From Virgibacillus profundi (lineage in GTDB: Bacteria > Bacillota > Bacilli > Bacillales > Amphibacillaceae), in NCBI RefSeq assembly GCF_002287375.1, contig NZ_NPOA01000005.1:186001-250000 (forward strand): a DNA stretch of 64,000 bases. Direction: 5' to 3'. The notes beneath the pieces were generated by a model that worked only from the letters and a program-made list of their open reading frames with translations, had not been told where the DNA came from and did no database searches. Below are positions 46,983 to 57,489 of the stretch, in pieces (within the stretch, counting starts at the first letter, position 1; each line of letters opens with the position of its first letter). The position numbers and the translations under genes are program-made.

Positions 46983-48032
46983 TTGAGTGATAGAAAACAA
47001 GCTTTAGATATGGCGTTAAGACAGATAGAGAAACAATTTGGTAAAGGTTCCATTATGAAACTTGGTGAACAGGCAGGGCAAAAAATTGCTACAGTTCCGA
47101 GTGGGTCATTAGCATTGGATGTAGCGCTGGGAGTTGGGGGCTATCCAAGAGGTAGAGTTATAGAAATATACGGACCGGAATCCTCTGGTAAAACAACTGT
47201 AGCATTACATGCGATCGCTGAAGCACAGAAGAAAGGCGGACAAGCAGCATTTATTGATGCAGAGCATGCGCTTGATCCTACCTATGCAAGAGCTTTAGGT
47301 GTCGACATTGAGGAACTGCTTCTATCTCAGCCTGATACAGGTGAGCAGGCACTGGAAATTGCCGAAGCGCTAGTACGCAGTGGCGCAGTAGATATTGTTG
47401 TTGTGGATTCAGTTGCCGCATTGGTTCCTAAAGCAGAAATTGAGGGGGAGATGGGTGATTCACATATGGGGCTGCAGGCACGCCTCATGTCTCAGGCCTT
47501 AAGAAAGCTATCAGGAGCAATTAACAAATCGAAAACTACCGCGATATTTATCAACCAGATTCGAGAGAAAATAGGTGTGATGTTTGGAAATCCAGAAACA
47601 ACACCTGGTGGACGTGCCCTTAAATTCTATTCTTCTGTAAGACTGGAAGTACGCCGTGCCGAAACATTAAAACAGGGCAATGAAATAATTGGTAATAAAG
47701 CTAGATTAAAAGTGGTGAAGAATAAAGTAGCACCACCATTTAAACAGGCGGAAGTGGATATCATGTACGGGAAAGGTATTTCCAAAGAAGGGGAAATTCT
47801 CGACATTGGTTCCGATTTGGATATTGTTCTAAAAAGTGGTGCATGGTATTCCTACAATGAGGAAAGACTTGGTCAGGGACGGGAAAATGCGAAACAGTTC
47901 CTCATAGAAAATCCGGAGATCATGGATGAGATTCATAACGCAATCCGCAAGCATTATGAGCTGGATGAGACAGAAGCAACAGAAGAATCAAAAAAAGAAA
48001 AAGAAGTTGGACAGGAAAGTTTGGATGTATAA
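46983..48032 (+). CDS. recA: Recombinase RecA
   Basis: RecA forms the strand-exchange filament and triggers LexA self-cleavage. The 349-residue protein has Walker [14 protein letters not shown] (about residue 66), the DNA-binding loop ([20 protein letters not shown]), [22 protein letters not shown], and an acidic C-terminal tail ([20 protein letters not shown]). TTG start after AAAGGAGG. It has its own SOS-type promoter and a perfect terminator, so it is a single-gene unit with possible readthrough from cinA. Confidence 0.98.
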   Translation: MSDRKQALDMALRQIEKQFGKGSIMKLGEQAGQKIATVPSGSLALDVALGVGGYPRGRVIEIYGPESSGKTTVALHAIAEAQKKGGQAAFIDAEHALDPTYARALGVDIEELLLSQPDTGEQALEIAEALVRSGAVDIVVVDSVAALVPKAEIEGEMGDSHMGLQARLMSQALRKLSGAINKSKTTAIFINQIREKIGVMFGNPETTPGGRALKFYSSVRLEVRRAETLKQGNEIIGNKARLKVVKNKVAPPFKQAEVDIMYGKGISKEGEILDIGSDLDIVLKSGAWYSYNEERLGQGRENAKQFLIENPEIMDEIHNAIRKHYELDETEATEESKKEKEVGQESLDV

Positions 48033-48046
48033 GAAATCAGTATCAC

Positions 48047-48078
48047 CCTTATTAACAATTGTTAATAAGGTTTTTTTT
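48047..48078 (+). terminator. Intrinsic terminator after recA
   Basis: A 24-nt perfect palindrome (CCTTATTAAC ... GTTAATAAGG) at 48047-48070 followed by eight T. Confidence 0.9.
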
Positions 48079-48118
48079 ATCTAAAGTATAACCTTCATTA
48101 AATACTTATGACGTTTCC

Positions 48119-48147
48119 TTGACATTCGCCATGTAGACAATTAAAAT
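48119..48147 (+). promoter_or_regulatory. Probable rny promoter
   Basis: TTGACA (48119-48124), 17-bp spacer, TAAAAT (48142-48147). A second candidate, TAGACA-15-TATAAT, lies at 48134-48160. Confidence 0.55.
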
Positions 48148-48262
48148 TAAACTGTATAATTTTATAATTTACTTATAAGATTTATTGTTATTTTTGCATT
48201 TTAAATGGGTACATGCCGACAATAATGAATTGTACAATTTTATAGCAATGGGAGGTGAAATC

Positions 48263-49828
48263 ATGGACAATCCTTTAATCATCTCCATTTTGCTTGCTTT
48301 TATCCTAATCGTAGGTCTGTTTGTTGGTTATCTGATACGTAAATCAATTGCAGAAGCTAAAATTTCCAGTGCTGAAACATTAGCTAAACAAATAGCTGAA
48401 GAAGCACGAAGAAATGCGGAGGCTGCTAAGAAAGAGGCGCTTCTTGAGGCGAAGGATGAGAATCATAAACTTCGCCAGCAGGCAGAGGAAGAATTACGCG
48501 AACGCCGTACAGAAGCGCAAAAGCAAGAAAACCGTCTAATGCAGAAAGAAGAAAATCTGGATCGTAAAGATGAAACATTAGACAAGCGTGAACTTATGTT
48601 AGAGAAAAGAGATCAATCCCTAACAGAAAAACAACAACAAATTGAAGAAATGGAAAGCAAAGTGGAAGCTATGAAAAAAGAGCAGCAAACGGAGCTTGAA
48701 CGCATTTCAGGATATACAACAGACCAGGCTAAACAAATTATTTTAGAGCGCATTGAACAAGAGGTAACACACGAATCAGCATTAATGATTAAAGAAGCTG
48801 AAAATCGTGCAAAAGAAGAAGCTGATAAAAAGGCAAAAAGTATTCTTTCGTTAGCCTTACAACGCTGTGCTGCGGACCATGTTGCAGAGACAACTGTATC
48901 CGTTGTAAACCTACCTAATGATGAGATGAAAGGTCGTATTATCGGCCGTGAAGGTCGTAATATACGAACATTGGAAACATTAACTGGTATCGATTTAATC
49001 ATTGATGATACACCAGAGGCAGTAATTTTATCCGGTTTTGATCCAGTTCGAAGAGAAACAGCTCGTATGGCATTGGAAAAACTCGTGCAAGATGGTAGAA
49101 TCCACCCTGCAAGAATTGAAGAAATGGTGGATAAAGCCAGACGTGAGGTTGATGAATATATACGGGAAATTGGTGAAGAAACAACATTTGAGGTCGGTAT
49201 ACACGGACTGCATCCAGACTTAGTAAAAATACTTGGCCGTCTAAAATATCGTACAAGTTATGGTCAGAACGTCCTGAAGCATTCTACAGAGGTTGCATAT
49301 CTCTCCGGATTGCTGGCTGCTGAATTAGGTGAAGATGTTACATTAGCAAAAAGAGCGGGATTACTTCATGATATTGGAAAAGCAATTGATCATGAAGTTG
49401 AGGGAAGTCATGTTGAGATCGGTAAAGAGCTGGCAATGAAGTACAAGGAACATGAGGTTGTTATAAATTCGATCGCTTCACACCATGGTGATGAAGAACC
49501 TACTTCCATCATTTCTGTTCTGGTAGCTGCAGCTGATGCACTATCTGCTGCCCGTCCAGGGGCAAGAAGTGAGACATTGGAAAATTATATTAAACGTTTG
49601 GAAAAGCTTGAGGAAATCTCTGAATCATTCATTGGTGTAGAGAAATCATTTGCAATTCAAGCCGGAAGAGAAATTCGAATTATGGTAAAACCTGATGAAA
49701 TTGACGACATTGAATCTGTTCGTATCGCACGGGATATTCGAAAACGAATAGAAGGAGAGCTCGATTATCCAGGTCATATTAAAGTAACTGTGATTAGAGA
49801 AACAAGAGCAGTTGAATATGCAAAATAA
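48263..49828 (+). CDS. rny: Ribonuclease Y
   Basis: RNase Y is the membrane-anchored endoribonuclease that starts much mRNA decay in Bacillus. The 521-residue protein has an N-terminal membrane helix ([20 protein letters not shown]), a long charged coiled coil (about 25-205), a KH domain ([19 protein letters not shown]) and an HD domain with [15 protein letters not shown] 48263 follows GGGAGGTG; an open frame extends upstream to 48185 but encodes nothing family-like. Normally ymdB follows directly; here repeat copy C intervenes. Confidence 0.97.
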   Translation: MDNPLIISILLAFILIVGLFVGYLIRKSIAEAKISSAETLAKQIAEEARRNAEAAKKEALLEAKDENHKLRQQAEEELRERRTEAQKQENRLMQKEENLDRKDETLDKRELMLEKRDQSLTEKQQQIEEMESKVEAMKKEQQTELERISGYTTDQAKQIILERIEQEVTHESALMIKEAENRAKEEADKKAKSILSLALQRCAADHVAETTVSVVNLPNDEMKGRIIGREGRNIRTLETLTGIDLIIDDTPEAVILSGFDPVRRETARMALEKLVQDGRIHPARIEEMVDKARREVDEYIREIGEETTFEVGIHGLHPDLVKILGRLKYRTSYGQNVLKHSTEVAYLSGLLAAELGEDVTLAKRAGLLHDIGKAIDHEVEGSHVEIGKELAMKYKEHEVVINSIASHHGDEEPTSIISVLVAAADALSAARPGARSETLENYIKRLEKLEEISESFIGVEKSFAIQAGREIRIMVKPDEIDDIESVRIARDIRKRIEGELDYPGHIKVTVIRETRAVEYAK

Positions 49829-49858
49829 AAGCGGCTATATAGTCGCTTTTATTTTTTT
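49827..49858 (+). terminator. Intrinsic terminator after rny
   Basis: AAAAGCGGCT / AGTCGCTTTT (one G-U) with ATAT loop, then ATTTTTTT. Confidence 0.88.
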
Positions 49859-49912
49859 ATATACTTTGACATTGCATATGCATTATGAAAAGCTATAGCT
49901 ATTAGTATTAAA

Positions 49913-50536
49913 AGCTGTTTTTTAAAGATTTGGGACTGCGCACTGCCCGTCCCACCGAAATGAATTGTTGTTTATGCCGCAAAGGATATATACTGCGACG
50001 TCAATTAAGATTAAATTCCCATGATCTGTGCTCTTGCTGCCGTCCGGGATCGCTCCGGGCGGATGCTTTCCGCGGGCACGGCCTTAGCCTCCTCGAGAAA
50101 ATCACTCTGCGGGGTCTTCGGACATGTGCTGGGACTGCGATTACTCGCCCCACCGAAAACCTTTGTTCCCGCAGGACAAGGAAAGCTTCGACAGCATCTG
50201 CATCGCACGCAGAAAATAGATCTGTATTTTCAAGGAGTCACCGCCCTTCGCTCACCCGAACTGGTAAGGTGGTTCGATGTTTTAAAAATTGATTACTAAT
50301 GCAGTACATCGGCAGTAACCGGAAATCCAGCGGAGGAAACACATTGAAGACTCCTGCGGGAGGAAAGGCATAGGTGAGACCCCCGAGTGCCCGAGTGCGT
50401 AGCACGAGGAGGCTCACCAGCCGCCCGCGGAAAGCGAAATGTGTTTCTGGAGCGAATCCCTGCTCTTAACTAGCGTTTGCAAAAGAATTGTCATTACGTC
50501 GCACTTTATATCCAATTTGAAGATTAAAAGCAACAA
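49913..50536. repeat. GC-rich nested palindromic repeat, copy C (internal part inverted)
   Basis: Starts AGCTGTTTTTTAAAG like copies A and B, with a mini-hairpin at 49931-49960 and TGCGACGT at 49994. The unit order is reversed: a unit-2 type core comes first (about 50070-50205) containing a mini-hairpin at 50126-50162. After a longer middle comes unit 1 in reverse orientation at 50335-50448 (GGAAACACAT / ATGTGTTTCT). TTACGTCGCA (50494) and AAAGCAACAA end the copy. Short open frames inside are repeat-derived. It fills most of the 752-bp gap between rny and ymdB. Confidence 0.78.
50126..50162. repeat. Mini-hairpin element inside unit 2 of copy C
   Basis: GTGCTGGGACTGCG and CTCGCCCCACCGAAAACC, the reverse complement orientation of the copy B mini-hairpin at 30820-30856 and at the equivalent site. 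Confidence 0.68.
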
Positions 50537-50580
50537 AATTAACAGAAGAGACTTATTAAAAAAGTTAGGGTGATCATAAG

Positions 50581-51378
50581 ATGAAGATTTTATTTATTGG
50601 AGATGTCGTTGGCTCTCCAGGAAGAGATATGGTACAGGAGTATTTACCAAAATTAAAGGAAAAACACCGTCCAAATATAACAATTATTAATGGTGAAAAC
50701 GCAGCATCTGGCAAAGGAATAAATGAGAAAATTTATAAACAATTTCTGGAATGGGGCGCTCAGGTTATTACAATGGGTAACCATACATGGGATAAAAAAG
50801 AAATATTTGATTTTATCGATGATGCAAAATACATGATTCGACCGGCAAATTTCCCTGAAGGCAACCCAGGAAAAGGTATGGTTTTTATAAATATTAACGG
50901 TATAGAAGTAGCAGTAATTAATTTACAGGGAAGAACTTTTCTTCCAACAGGTGATGATCCATTTCGCAAAGCTGATGAATTAATAAAAGAAGCAAAAAAA
51001 CGTACTGATATTATTTTTGTTGATTTTCATGGAGAAGCAACAAGCGAGAAACAGGCAATGGGCTGGTATGTCGATGGAAGGGTTAGTGCTGTTGTTGGTA
51101 CACATACACATACCCAAACGGCAGATGAACGTATTTTACCTGAAGGATGCGCATATATATCTGATGTGGGGATGACGGGGCCGTATGATGGAATTTTAGG
51201 GGTGGAAAGAGACGCAGTAATTAAAAGATTTCTTACTTCCATGCCGGTACGTTTTGAAATTACGAAGAAGGGTAGAACACAGTTAAATGGGTTTTTAGTG
51301 ACGATCGAAAACAAAAGTGGTAAGGCAACCAATGTAGAACGTATCTTAATAAATGATGATCATCCATTCTTCGGTTGA
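50581..51378 (+). CDS. ymdB: Metallophosphoesterase YmdB
   Basis: A 265-residue binuclear metallophosphoesterase with cyclic-nucleotide phosphodiesterase activity in B. subtilis, where it affects the switch from motility to biofilm and RNase Y-linked expression. Metal ligands are visible in FIGDVVGSPGRD, INGENAASGKG, GNHTWDKKE, VDFHGE and GTHTHTQTADERIL. It normally forms an operon with rny; here a 750-bp repeat-bearing gap separates them. The ATG at 50581 has only a weak binding site (TAGGGTGATC). Confidence 0.95.
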   Translation: MKILFIGDVVGSPGRDMVQEYLPKLKEKHRPNITIINGENAASGKGINEKIYKQFLEWGAQVITMGNHTWDKKEIFDFIDDAKYMIRPANFPEGNPGKGMVFININGIEVAVINLQGRTFLPTGDDPFRKADELIKEAKKRTDIIFVDFHGEATSEKQAMGWYVDGRVSAVVGTHTHTQTADERILPEGCAYISDVGMTGPYDGILGVERDAVIKRFLTSMPVRFEITKKGRTQLNGFLVTIENKSGKATNVERILINDDHPFFG

Positions 51379-51484
51379 TTAATTGAATGTTTCGAATTAT
51401 TGATGCATAATAGGGTAATAAGCTAACATCTCCAGGAATATAGTAGCAATAGAAGTCCAATAGGAAATGAAGGAGGTACTAGTA

Positions 51485-51745
51485 ATGGACGTATTAAAGG
51501 TTTCAGCAAAATCAAATCCAAATTCAGTAGCAGGTGCACTTGCAAATGTCTTACGAGAACGTGGCAAAGCAGAAATTCAGGCAATCGGAGCAGGGGCATT
51601 AAACCAATCCGTTAAAGCGGTTGCCATAGCAAGAGGATTTGTAGCACCAAGCGGAGTCGATTTAATATGTATCCCAGCCTTTACCGATATTATGATTGAT
51701 AATGAAGAACGAACAGCAATTAAGTTGATTATTGAGCCAAGATAA
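51485..51745 (+). CDS. spoVS: Stage V sporulation protein S
   Basis: An 86-residue Alba-like protein, identical in length to the family norm: MDVLKVSAKSNPNSVAGALA, GKAEIQAIGAGALNQSVKA and ICIPAFTDIMIDNEERTAIK. SpoVS is needed for spore coat assembly and affects septation in B. subtilis. ATG 51485 is 8 nt after AAGGAGG; the upstream ATG at 51467 overlaps that site. It ends with a stem-loop. Confidence 0.97.
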   Translation: MDVLKVSAKSNPNSVAGALANVLRERGKAEIQAIGAGALNQSVKAVAIARGFVAPSGVDLICIPAFTDIMIDNEERTAIKLIIEPR

Positions 51746-51762
51746 TTAAAAACGAATGATAG

Positions 51763-51794
51763 ATAGTGTTACGTAACCTCGTAGCACTATTTTT
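51763..51794 (+). terminator. Intrinsic terminator after spoVS
   Basis: ATAGTGTTACG / CGTAGCACTAT (one G-U), 6-nt loop, then TTTT. Confidence 0.82.
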
Positions 51795-51874
51795 ATGTAG
51801 AAGACCAGTAACTTGGATAGTTTAACCTATCTCAAAGTTTCGACAAGTCCAGATATAAAAATGACAAATTTGGT

Positions 51875-51904
51875 AACCTTCCTTCTTATGCAGGAGGCTT
51901 TTTT
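51875..51904 (+). terminator. Second stem-loop between spoVS and miaB
   Basis: AACCTTCC / GGAGGCTT with one mismatch and one G-U, 10-nt loop, then TTTTTT. Weaker than the first one. Confidence 0.45.
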
Positions 51905-51926
51905 GTTTGTGCTGACTTCAGAAGTA

Positions 51927-51955
51927 TTGTTAAATTTAGTCAAAGGCTTTATACT
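51927..51955 (+). promoter_or_regulatory. Probable miaB promoter
   Basis: TTGTTA (51927-51932), 17-bp spacer, TATACT (51950-51955), about 60 bp before miaB. Confidence 0.6.
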
Positions 51956-52016
51956 GTAATAATGTAATGTACAGTTATACATATTTATATATGTCTAAAT
52001 AGAAAGGAGATTAATG

Positions 52017-53597
52017 ATGAACGAAGAGCAACGGAAAGAGCAAGCTCAAATAAGACAAGTGGAAAATCCAACAGATGTAAAGTCTGATGAACATAATATG
52101 GATCGAATTAAAAATACTTCAAGTGATGATATGATTACTAAATATTTTCAATCGAATTATCAGCCACCTGATATAAAGAAAGCAAGAAAACGTCGGAAAG
52201 AGGACGTTCAGTTTCATTATGACTTTTCAATTCCTGAAGATATGGAGAATATTGGAAAAGGGAAAAAGTTCCTTATTCGTACATACGGCTGTCAAATGAA
52301 CGAGCATGATACAGAAGTAATGGCAGGAATTTTAACCGAAATGGGTTATGAATCTACAAATGATACAAATGATGCTGATATCATCTTATTGAACACATGT
52401 GCAATTCGTGAAAACGCAGAAAATAAAGTGTTTGGTGAAATCGGTCATTTGAAGCCATTGAAACTGGAAAATCCGGATCTGATTATAGGTATTTGTGGTT
52501 GTATGTCACAGGAGGAATCTGTTGTTGATCGCATCCTGAAAAAACACCAGCATATTGATTTAATCTTTGGAACGCATAATATTCATCGTCTTCCGCACTT
52601 GGTAAAAGAAGCATTATTCGGTAAAGAAATGATTGTTGAAGTATGGTCAACAGAAGGAGACATTATTGAAAACCTTCCAAAGGCCCGTAAAGGTAAAATT
52701 AAAGCATGGGTTAATATTATGTATGGTTGCGATAAATTCTGTACGTACTGTATCGTTCCAATGACACGCGGTAAGGAACGCAGCAGGAGACCAGAGGATA
52801 TCATCCAGGAGGTACGCCATTTAGCTGCACAGGGCTACAAGGAAGTTACACTACTTGGGCAAAATGTGAATGCATATGGAAAAGACCTTGAGAATATGAC
52901 ATATGGACTTGGCGATTTAATGGATGCTCTTCATAAAATAGATATACCACGTGTCAGGTTTACAACTTCACATCCAAGGGATTTTGACGATCGATTGATT
53001 GAAGTAATAGCTCAAGGCGGTAATTTACTCGATCATATCCACCTGCCTGTACAATCAGGAAGTAGCGAAGTATTGAAAAAAATGAATCGGAAGTATACAA
53101 GAGAAGACTATCTGGAGCTTGTTCGTAAAATCCGAAAAGCGATGCCAAATGCAACACTCACAACGGATATTATTGTCGGTTTCCCTAATGAAACAGAAGA
53201 GCAATTTGAAGAGACAATGACATTAGTGGAAGAGGTTGGTTTTGAAGCAGCATACACATTCATTTATTCACCTCGTGATGGTACTCCGGCAGCACGCAAA
53301 AAAGATGATGTACCGGAAGAAGTGAAAAAGCAGCGTTTATATCGTCTAAATGACCTTGTAAACAAACAATCCGCAGCATCTATGAAAACATATGACAAAC
53401 AGGTTGTTAAAGTTTTAGTTGAAGGTGAAAGTAAAAAAGACCCTGATGTTCTTGCTGGATATACAGAAAGAAACAAACTTGTTAACTTTAAAGGACCAAG
53501 GTCTGTGATTGGAAAAATTGTAGAAGTTGAAATAACAGAAACGAAAACATGGTCATTAAATGGTAAAATGGCAGAAAAAACAGTTGAGGTGAACTAA
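52017..53597 (+). CDS. miaB: tRNA-2-methylthio-N6-dimethylallyladenosine synthase MiaB
   Basis: MiaB is a radical-SAM methylthiotransferase that converts i6A37 (made by MiaA, also in this window) to ms2i6A37. The 526-residue enzyme has an N-terminal extension of about 75 residues, the three UPF0004 cysteines ([28 protein letters not shown]), the radical-SAM CxxxCxxC in [13 protein letters not shown] and a C-terminal TRAM domain. ATG 52017 is better spaced from AAAGGAGA than ATG 52014. ricA follows one base after its stop; in B. subtilis the RicAFT complex aids MiaB. Confidence 0.96.
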   Translation: MNEEQRKEQAQIRQVENPTDVKSDEHNMDRIKNTSSDDMITKYFQSNYQPPDIKKARKRRKEDVQFHYDFSIPEDMENIGKGKKFLIRTYGCQMNEHDTEVMAGILTEMGYESTNDTNDADIILLNTCAIRENAENKVFGEIGHLKPLKLENPDLIIGICGCMSQEESVVDRILKKHQHIDLIFGTHNIHRLPHLVKEALFGKEMIVEVWSTEGDIIENLPKARKGKIKAWVNIMYGCDKFCTYCIVPMTRGKERSRRPEDIIQEVRHLAAQGYKEVTLLGQNVNAYGKDLENMTYGLGDLMDALHKIDIPRVRFTTSHPRDFDDRLIEVIAQGGNLLDHIHLPVQSGSSEVLKKMNRKYTREDYLELVRKIRKAMPNATLTTDIIVGFPNETEEQFEETMTLVEEVGFEAAYTFIYSPRDGTPAARKKDDVPEEVKKQRLYRLNDLVNKQSAASMKTYDKQVVKVLVEGESKKDPDVLAGYTERNKLVNFKGPRSVIGKIVEVEITETKTWSLNGKMAEKTVEVN

Positions 53598-53598
53598 C

Positions 53599-54027
53599 AT
53601 GGCTGAATATACTCGTACACAAATATTAGATGAAGCAAAAAAATTAGCAGAAATGCTTGCAAATACAGAGGAAATTGATCGATTTAAACAAGTGGAAGCA
53701 AAGATCAACGAAAATAAAAAGGTACAGCAATTAATTCAACGTATTAAAACATTACAAAAACAAGCAGTTAATTTTCAAGCCTATGAGAAAACAGAGGCAC
53801 TGAAAAAGGTAGAAGCTGAAATTGATCGTCTTCAGGAAGAAATCGATGAAATTCCAGTAGTTCAGGAATTTAAAGAGACACAAATTGTTGTAAATGACGT
53901 ATTGCAATTGGTATCAGGAACAATTGCCAGAGAAGTCACAAACAATGTAATCGAATCAACGGGTGGCGATGTTTTAGCAGGAGAAACCGGCTCTAAATCA
54001 ACTAACGGTACCAGCTGTGGACACTAA
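53599..54027 (+). CDS. ricA: RicA (YmcA), RNase Y specificity/Fe-S complex subunit
   Basis: A 142-residue helical YlbF/YmcA-family protein. RicA with RicF and RicT forms the Y-complex, which carries Fe-S clusters and FAD, binds RNase Y and supports MiaB, sporulation and biofilm formation in B. subtilis. The long helices (ILDEAKKLAEMLANTEEIDR, QRIKTLQKQAVNFQAYEKTE) and the terminal cysteine tail GTSCGH are visible. The gene is directly behind miaB, fitting this partnership. Confidence 0.95.
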   Translation: MAEYTRTQILDEAKKLAEMLANTEEIDRFKQVEAKINENKKVQQLIQRIKTLQKQAVNFQAYEKTEALKKVEAEIDRLQEEIDEIPVVQEFKETQIVVNDVLQLVSGTIAREVTNNVIESTGGDVLAGETGSKSTNGTSCGH

Positions 54028-54031
54028 TACT

Positions 54032-54070
54032 AAAACCAGGTGAGGAATCTAATTCCCCGCTTGGTTTTTT
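54032..54070 (+). terminator. Intrinsic terminator after ricA
   Basis: AAAACCAGGTGAGGAAT pairs imperfectly with ATTCCCCGCTTGGTTTT, followed by further T residues. Confidence 0.8.
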
Positions 54071-54082
54071 CTTTCGTTATAG

Positions 54083-54111
54083 GCGAATTTACTGTGATAA
54101 AGACATAATAA
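54083..54111 (+). promoter_or_regulatory. Possible sigma-E promoter of cotE
   Basis: GCGAATTT at 54083-54090, 13-bp spacer, CATAATAA at 54104-54111, resembling the mother-cell sigma-E pattern (ATATT at -35, CATACA at -10) with mismatches. cotE is transcribed from sigma-E and sigma-K promoters in B. subtilis. Confidence 0.4.
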
Positions 54112-54204
54112 CTCATGCTTTCCTCTCTTTCAAAAAAGAGCTATGCACTTTAGGTGTTTGTCTTGCATAAAATGACAATGAAAAAAGAGGAGGTAAAAGT
54201 AATT

Positions 54205-54768
54205 ATGACTTTTCTTGATAAAGACTATAGAGAAATCATTACAAAGGCCGTTATTGGCAGAGGAAAAAAGTTTACGCAGGAATCCCATTCGGTATCGCCA
54301 TCACACAGGCCTACAAGTATTTTAGGGTGCTGGGTGATCAATCATTTATATAATGCAAAGAAGAAATCAGAAGATACAGTAGAGATCCATGGAAGCTATG
54401 ACATTAATATCTGGTATTCCTATAATGATAATACGAAAACAGAGGTGGTAACAGAAAGGGTAACTTACACGGATGTTATCCCACTTTCCGTTAAGGATGA
54501 TAATTGCATCAATGATGAATTTGATGTTATTGCAAAAGTAGTACAACAACCAAACTGTCTGGAATGTAAGATTTCAAATAAAGGGCATAAAATTGTTGTT
54601 GAAATTGAACGGGAATTCATTGTGCAGGTTATTGGCGAAACAAGACTTTCTGTAAAGGTTAATCCAAAATGGGAAAATCATGATGATGACGACGATTCAT
54701 GGGGATTTGAATTGACAGATGATGAATTGGAGGATGTGAAGCCAGATTTTTTAGGTAAAAAAGATTAA
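54205..54768 (+). CDS. cotE: Outer spore coat morphogenetic protein CotE
   Basis: CotE builds the interface on which the outer spore coat assembles. The 187-residue protein has [54 protein letters not shown] and the very acidic C-terminal tail ([19 protein letters not shown]) typical of CotE. ATG 54205 follows AGGAGG (11 nt away); an earlier ATG at 54154 lacks a site. It lies between ricA and mutS as in B. subtilis. Confidence 0.96.
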   Translation: MTFLDKDYREIITKAVIGRGKKFTQESHSVSPSHRPTSILGCWVINHLYNAKKKSEDTVEIHGSYDINIWYSYNDNTKTEVVTERVTYTDVIPLSVKDDNCINDEFDVIAKVVQQPNCLECKISNKGHKIVVEIEREFIVQVIGETRLSVKVNPKWENHDDDDDSWGFELTDDELEDVKPDFLGKKD

Positions 54769-54772
54769 AAAT

Positions 54773-54804
54773 TTACGAGGGATATATTCTCTCGTATTTT
54801 TTTT
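54773..54804 (+). terminator. Intrinsic terminator after cotE
   Basis: TACGAGGG / CTCTCGTA with a 7-nt loop, then eight T. Confidence 0.85.
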
Positions 54805-54840
54805 GTTCAATTTCAATATTCGTCTCACCATTTCATAATA

Positions 54841-54849
54841 TGCTATAAT
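54841..54849 (+). promoter_or_regulatory. Extended -10 promoter of mutSL
   Basis: TGCTATAAT is a perfect extended -10, 39 bp before mutS and after the cotE terminator. The -35 region is weak. Confidence 0.5.
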
Positions 54850-54887
54850 AGGATAAGAATATTTCGGGTTTTTTTGGAGGATTAAAC

Positions 54888-57464
54888 ATGTCAAAACACA
54901 CACCAATGATGGAGCAATATTTAAAAATCAAAGCGGATCATAAGGATGCTTTCCTGTTTTTCCGTTTGGGTGATTTTTATGAAATGTTTTTTGAAGATGC
55001 AATCAGTGCTGCAAGAGAATTGGAAATTACACTGACGAAACGTGACCCTGGTCAAAAGGAACCCATACCAATGTGTGGAATTCCATATCATGCAGCCGAA
55101 AATTACATAAAAATTTTAGTAGATAAAGGATATAAAGTTGCAATTTGTGAGCAAGTGGAAGATCCAAAAACGGCAAAAGGTGTCGTGAAAAGAGAAGTTG
55201 TACAGCTGATTACTCCTGGTACAGTGATGGAAAGTAATATGCTCCATGAAGGTGAAAACAACTATATTGCAAGTCTCTCTTATTTTAAAGATGGTTCCCA
55301 TGTTGTCGTTTATAATGATTTATCAACAGGAGAGAATCGGATCGCATTGATTTCACACGGCTGGGATGCAGTGATCCATGAATTATATAATCAACCGATT
55401 AAAGAAATTGTTATATCTTCTAATTTACCTGAGGATATGCAAGAACAATTACGTGAACGGTTAAATGTGACATTATCCTATCAGGATGAAGTGAAGTTTA
55501 ATGCAGAGTACCGGGACCTATGTGGAAATTTAAATGATGAACGTCTGATGAAGGCCTTCAGTCGATTGTTAAACTATGTACAACATACCCAAAAACGGTC
55601 ACTTGACCACCTACAGCAGGCAGAAGTCATTGAATTAAATAATTACTTATCACTCGATATGTATTCGAAACGCAATCTTGAATTAACTGAAACAATTATA
55701 AAAAAAGGGAAACATGGCAGTCTATTATGGGTACTTGACAAAACAGTAACAGCAATGGGTTCAAGAATGCTGAAAAAATGGCTGGAACGTCCTTTATTAA
55801 ATAAACAAATAATTGAAGAAAGATTGGAAGTTGTAGAGGGATTTTATCATGGCTTCATGGAAAGAGATACATTACGTGAAGAACTGAAATCAGTATATGA
55901 TTTAGAAAGACTCTCCGGTCGAATTGCTTTTGGTAATGTTAATGGACGTGACCTTATTCAGTTAAAACAATCTTTAGAGAAAATCCCACAGGTAAAATCA
56001 ATATTAAGTCAGTTTGAGCAAAAAAAGATCAAAAAAATAGCGCAGGAGCTTATTTTTCCTGAACATTTAATAGAGTTATTGGAAATGAGTTTAGTAGAAG
56101 ATCCACCATTATCCATTAAAGAGGGATCTATTATTAAGGATGGTTACAATGAACAGCTTGACAAATACCGGCATGCTTCCAGAAATGGAAAAAAGTGGAT
56201 TGCGGAATTAGAACAAAAAGAAAAACAGGAAACGAAAATTAAATCACTTAAAATCGGTTATAACAGGGTGTTTGGGTATTATATCGAAATTACTAAAGCG
56301 AACCTGCATTTACTTCCAGAAGGTAAATATGAACGAAAACAAACACTTACAAATGCAGAGCGTTATATTACACCAGAATTAAAGGAAAAAGAGCAACTCA
56401 TCCTGGAGGCAGAGGAAAAAAGTATAGATTTGGAATACAAACTGTTTACTGAAATTCGCGAACAAATCAAAGAATATATTCCGGAGATCCAGCATTTAGC
56501 TGATGTAGTTAGTAAAATAGATGTGTTGCAGGCATTTGCAACAGTCAGCGAAGCTAATAATTACAAGCGGCCCAAGTTTGTCGATAATAATTTAGCAATA
56601 AAGAGCGGTCGACATCCAGTAATAGAACAGGTTATGAAAGACGGTTCATTCGTACCCAATGATGTTTCTCTTGATGATAATAAAAATATATTATTAATTA
56701 CGGGACCGAATATGTCCGGGAAAAGTACATATATGCGGCAACTGGCTTTAACGGTTATTATGGGGCAAATTGGCTGTTTTGTTCCATGTGATCGTGCAGA
56801 TCTTATTATATTTGATCAAATATTTACACGGATTGGCGCTGCGGATGATCTCACATCAGGTCAAAGTACATTTATGGTGGAGATGCTGGAAGCAAATCAT
56901 GCCATTGCAAATGCCACTGATAAAAGCTTAATTTTACTAGATGAAATCGGGCGTGGGACAAGCACTTATGATGGAATGGCTCTGGCTCAGGCAATTGTGG
57001 AATATATTCATAATAATATCCATGCTAAAACATTGTTTTCCACACATTATCATGAACTGACGGCACTGGAGGAATCACTATCCAATTTGAAAAATATTCA
57101 TGTCAGGGCAGAGGAATATGAAGGTAATGTTGTGTTTCTTCATCAAATTAAAGATGGTGCAGCTGATGAGAGCTATGGTATTCATGTTGCCAGGCTGGCA
57201 GAGCTGCCTGAAGCCCTAATTGAACGTGCAAGTACAATATTACAACAATTGGAAAGTGAAGATAAACCAGCAACCAGGACGGAAAAAATAGAGGCTGGTC
57301 AGCTTTCGTTTTTTGTGGAGGAAGAGAAGCCGGCAAAGAAAGAAAAAGGAACAATATCAAATGAGAAAGTGATCAACGAGCTAAAGAACATGAATCTATT
57401 TGAAATGACACCAATGGAAGCAATGAATGAATTATATAAACTGCAAAAGAACGCCAGGAAATAG
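54888..57464 (+). CDS. mutS: DNA mismatch repair protein MutS
   Basis: MutS recognises mismatches and recruits MutL. The 858-residue protein has the mismatch-probing Phe-x-Glu motif in [13 protein letters not shown] (about residue 36), connector, lever and clamp domains, then the ATPase with [13 protein letters not shown] (Walker A, about residue 610), [18 protein letters not shown] (Walker B) and FSTHYHEL. The C-terminal tail probably bears the beta-clamp interaction (GQLSFF). TTTGGAGGA precedes the ATG. mutL follows 25 bp later. Confidence 0.98.
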   Translation: MSKHTPMMEQYLKIKADHKDAFLFFRLGDFYEMFFEDAISAARELEITLTKRDPGQKEPIPMCGIPYHAAENYIKILVDKGYKVAICEQVEDPKTAKGVVKREVVQLITPGTVMESNMLHEGENNYIASLSYFKDGSHVVVYNDLSTGENRIALISHGWDAVIHELYNQPIKEIVISSNLPEDMQEQLRERLNVTLSYQDEVKFNAEYRDLCGNLNDERLMKAFSRLLNYVQHTQKRSLDHLQQAEVIELNNYLSLDMYSKRNLELTETIIKKGKHGSLLWVLDKTVTAMGSRMLKKWLERPLLNKQIIEERLEVVEGFYHGFMERDTLREELKSVYDLERLSGRIAFGNVNGRDLIQLKQSLEKIPQVKSILSQFEQKKIKKIAQELIFPEHLIELLEMSLVEDPPLSIKEGSIIKDGYNEQLDKYRHASRNGKKWIAELEQKEKQETKIKSLKIGYNRVFGYYIEITKANLHLLPEGKYERKQTLTNAERYITPELKEKEQLILEAEEKSIDLEYKLFTEIREQIKEYIPEIQHLADVVSKIDVLQAFATVSEANNYKRPKFVDNNLAIKSGRHPVIEQVMKDGSFVPNDVSLDDNKNILLITGPNMSGKSTYMRQLALTVIMGQIGCFVPCDRADLIIFDQIFTRIGAADDLTSGQSTFMVEMLEANHAIANATDKSLILLDEIGRGTSTYDGMALAQAIVEYIHNNIHAKTLFSTHYHELTALEESLSNLKNIHVRAEEYEGNVVFLHQIKDGAADESYGIHVARLAELPEALIERASTILQQLESEDKPATRTEKIEAGQLSFFVEEEKPAKKEKGTISNEKVINELKNMNLFEMTPMEAMNELYKLQKNARK

Positions 57465-57489
57465 TTTTCTAACAGAAAGGATTGTTTGC

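Noticed and set aside
49930-50299. A 120-codon Arg/Cys-rich + strand frame and overlapping frames inside repeat copy C
   Set aside because: Composition reflects the GC-rich repeat; frames are not kept in copies A and B; no ribosome binding site.
51430-51460. Possible sigma-H promoter before spoVS (AGGAATAT ... GAAGT)
   Set aside because: The spacer is too short (about 7 bp) and the -10 core has a mismatch.
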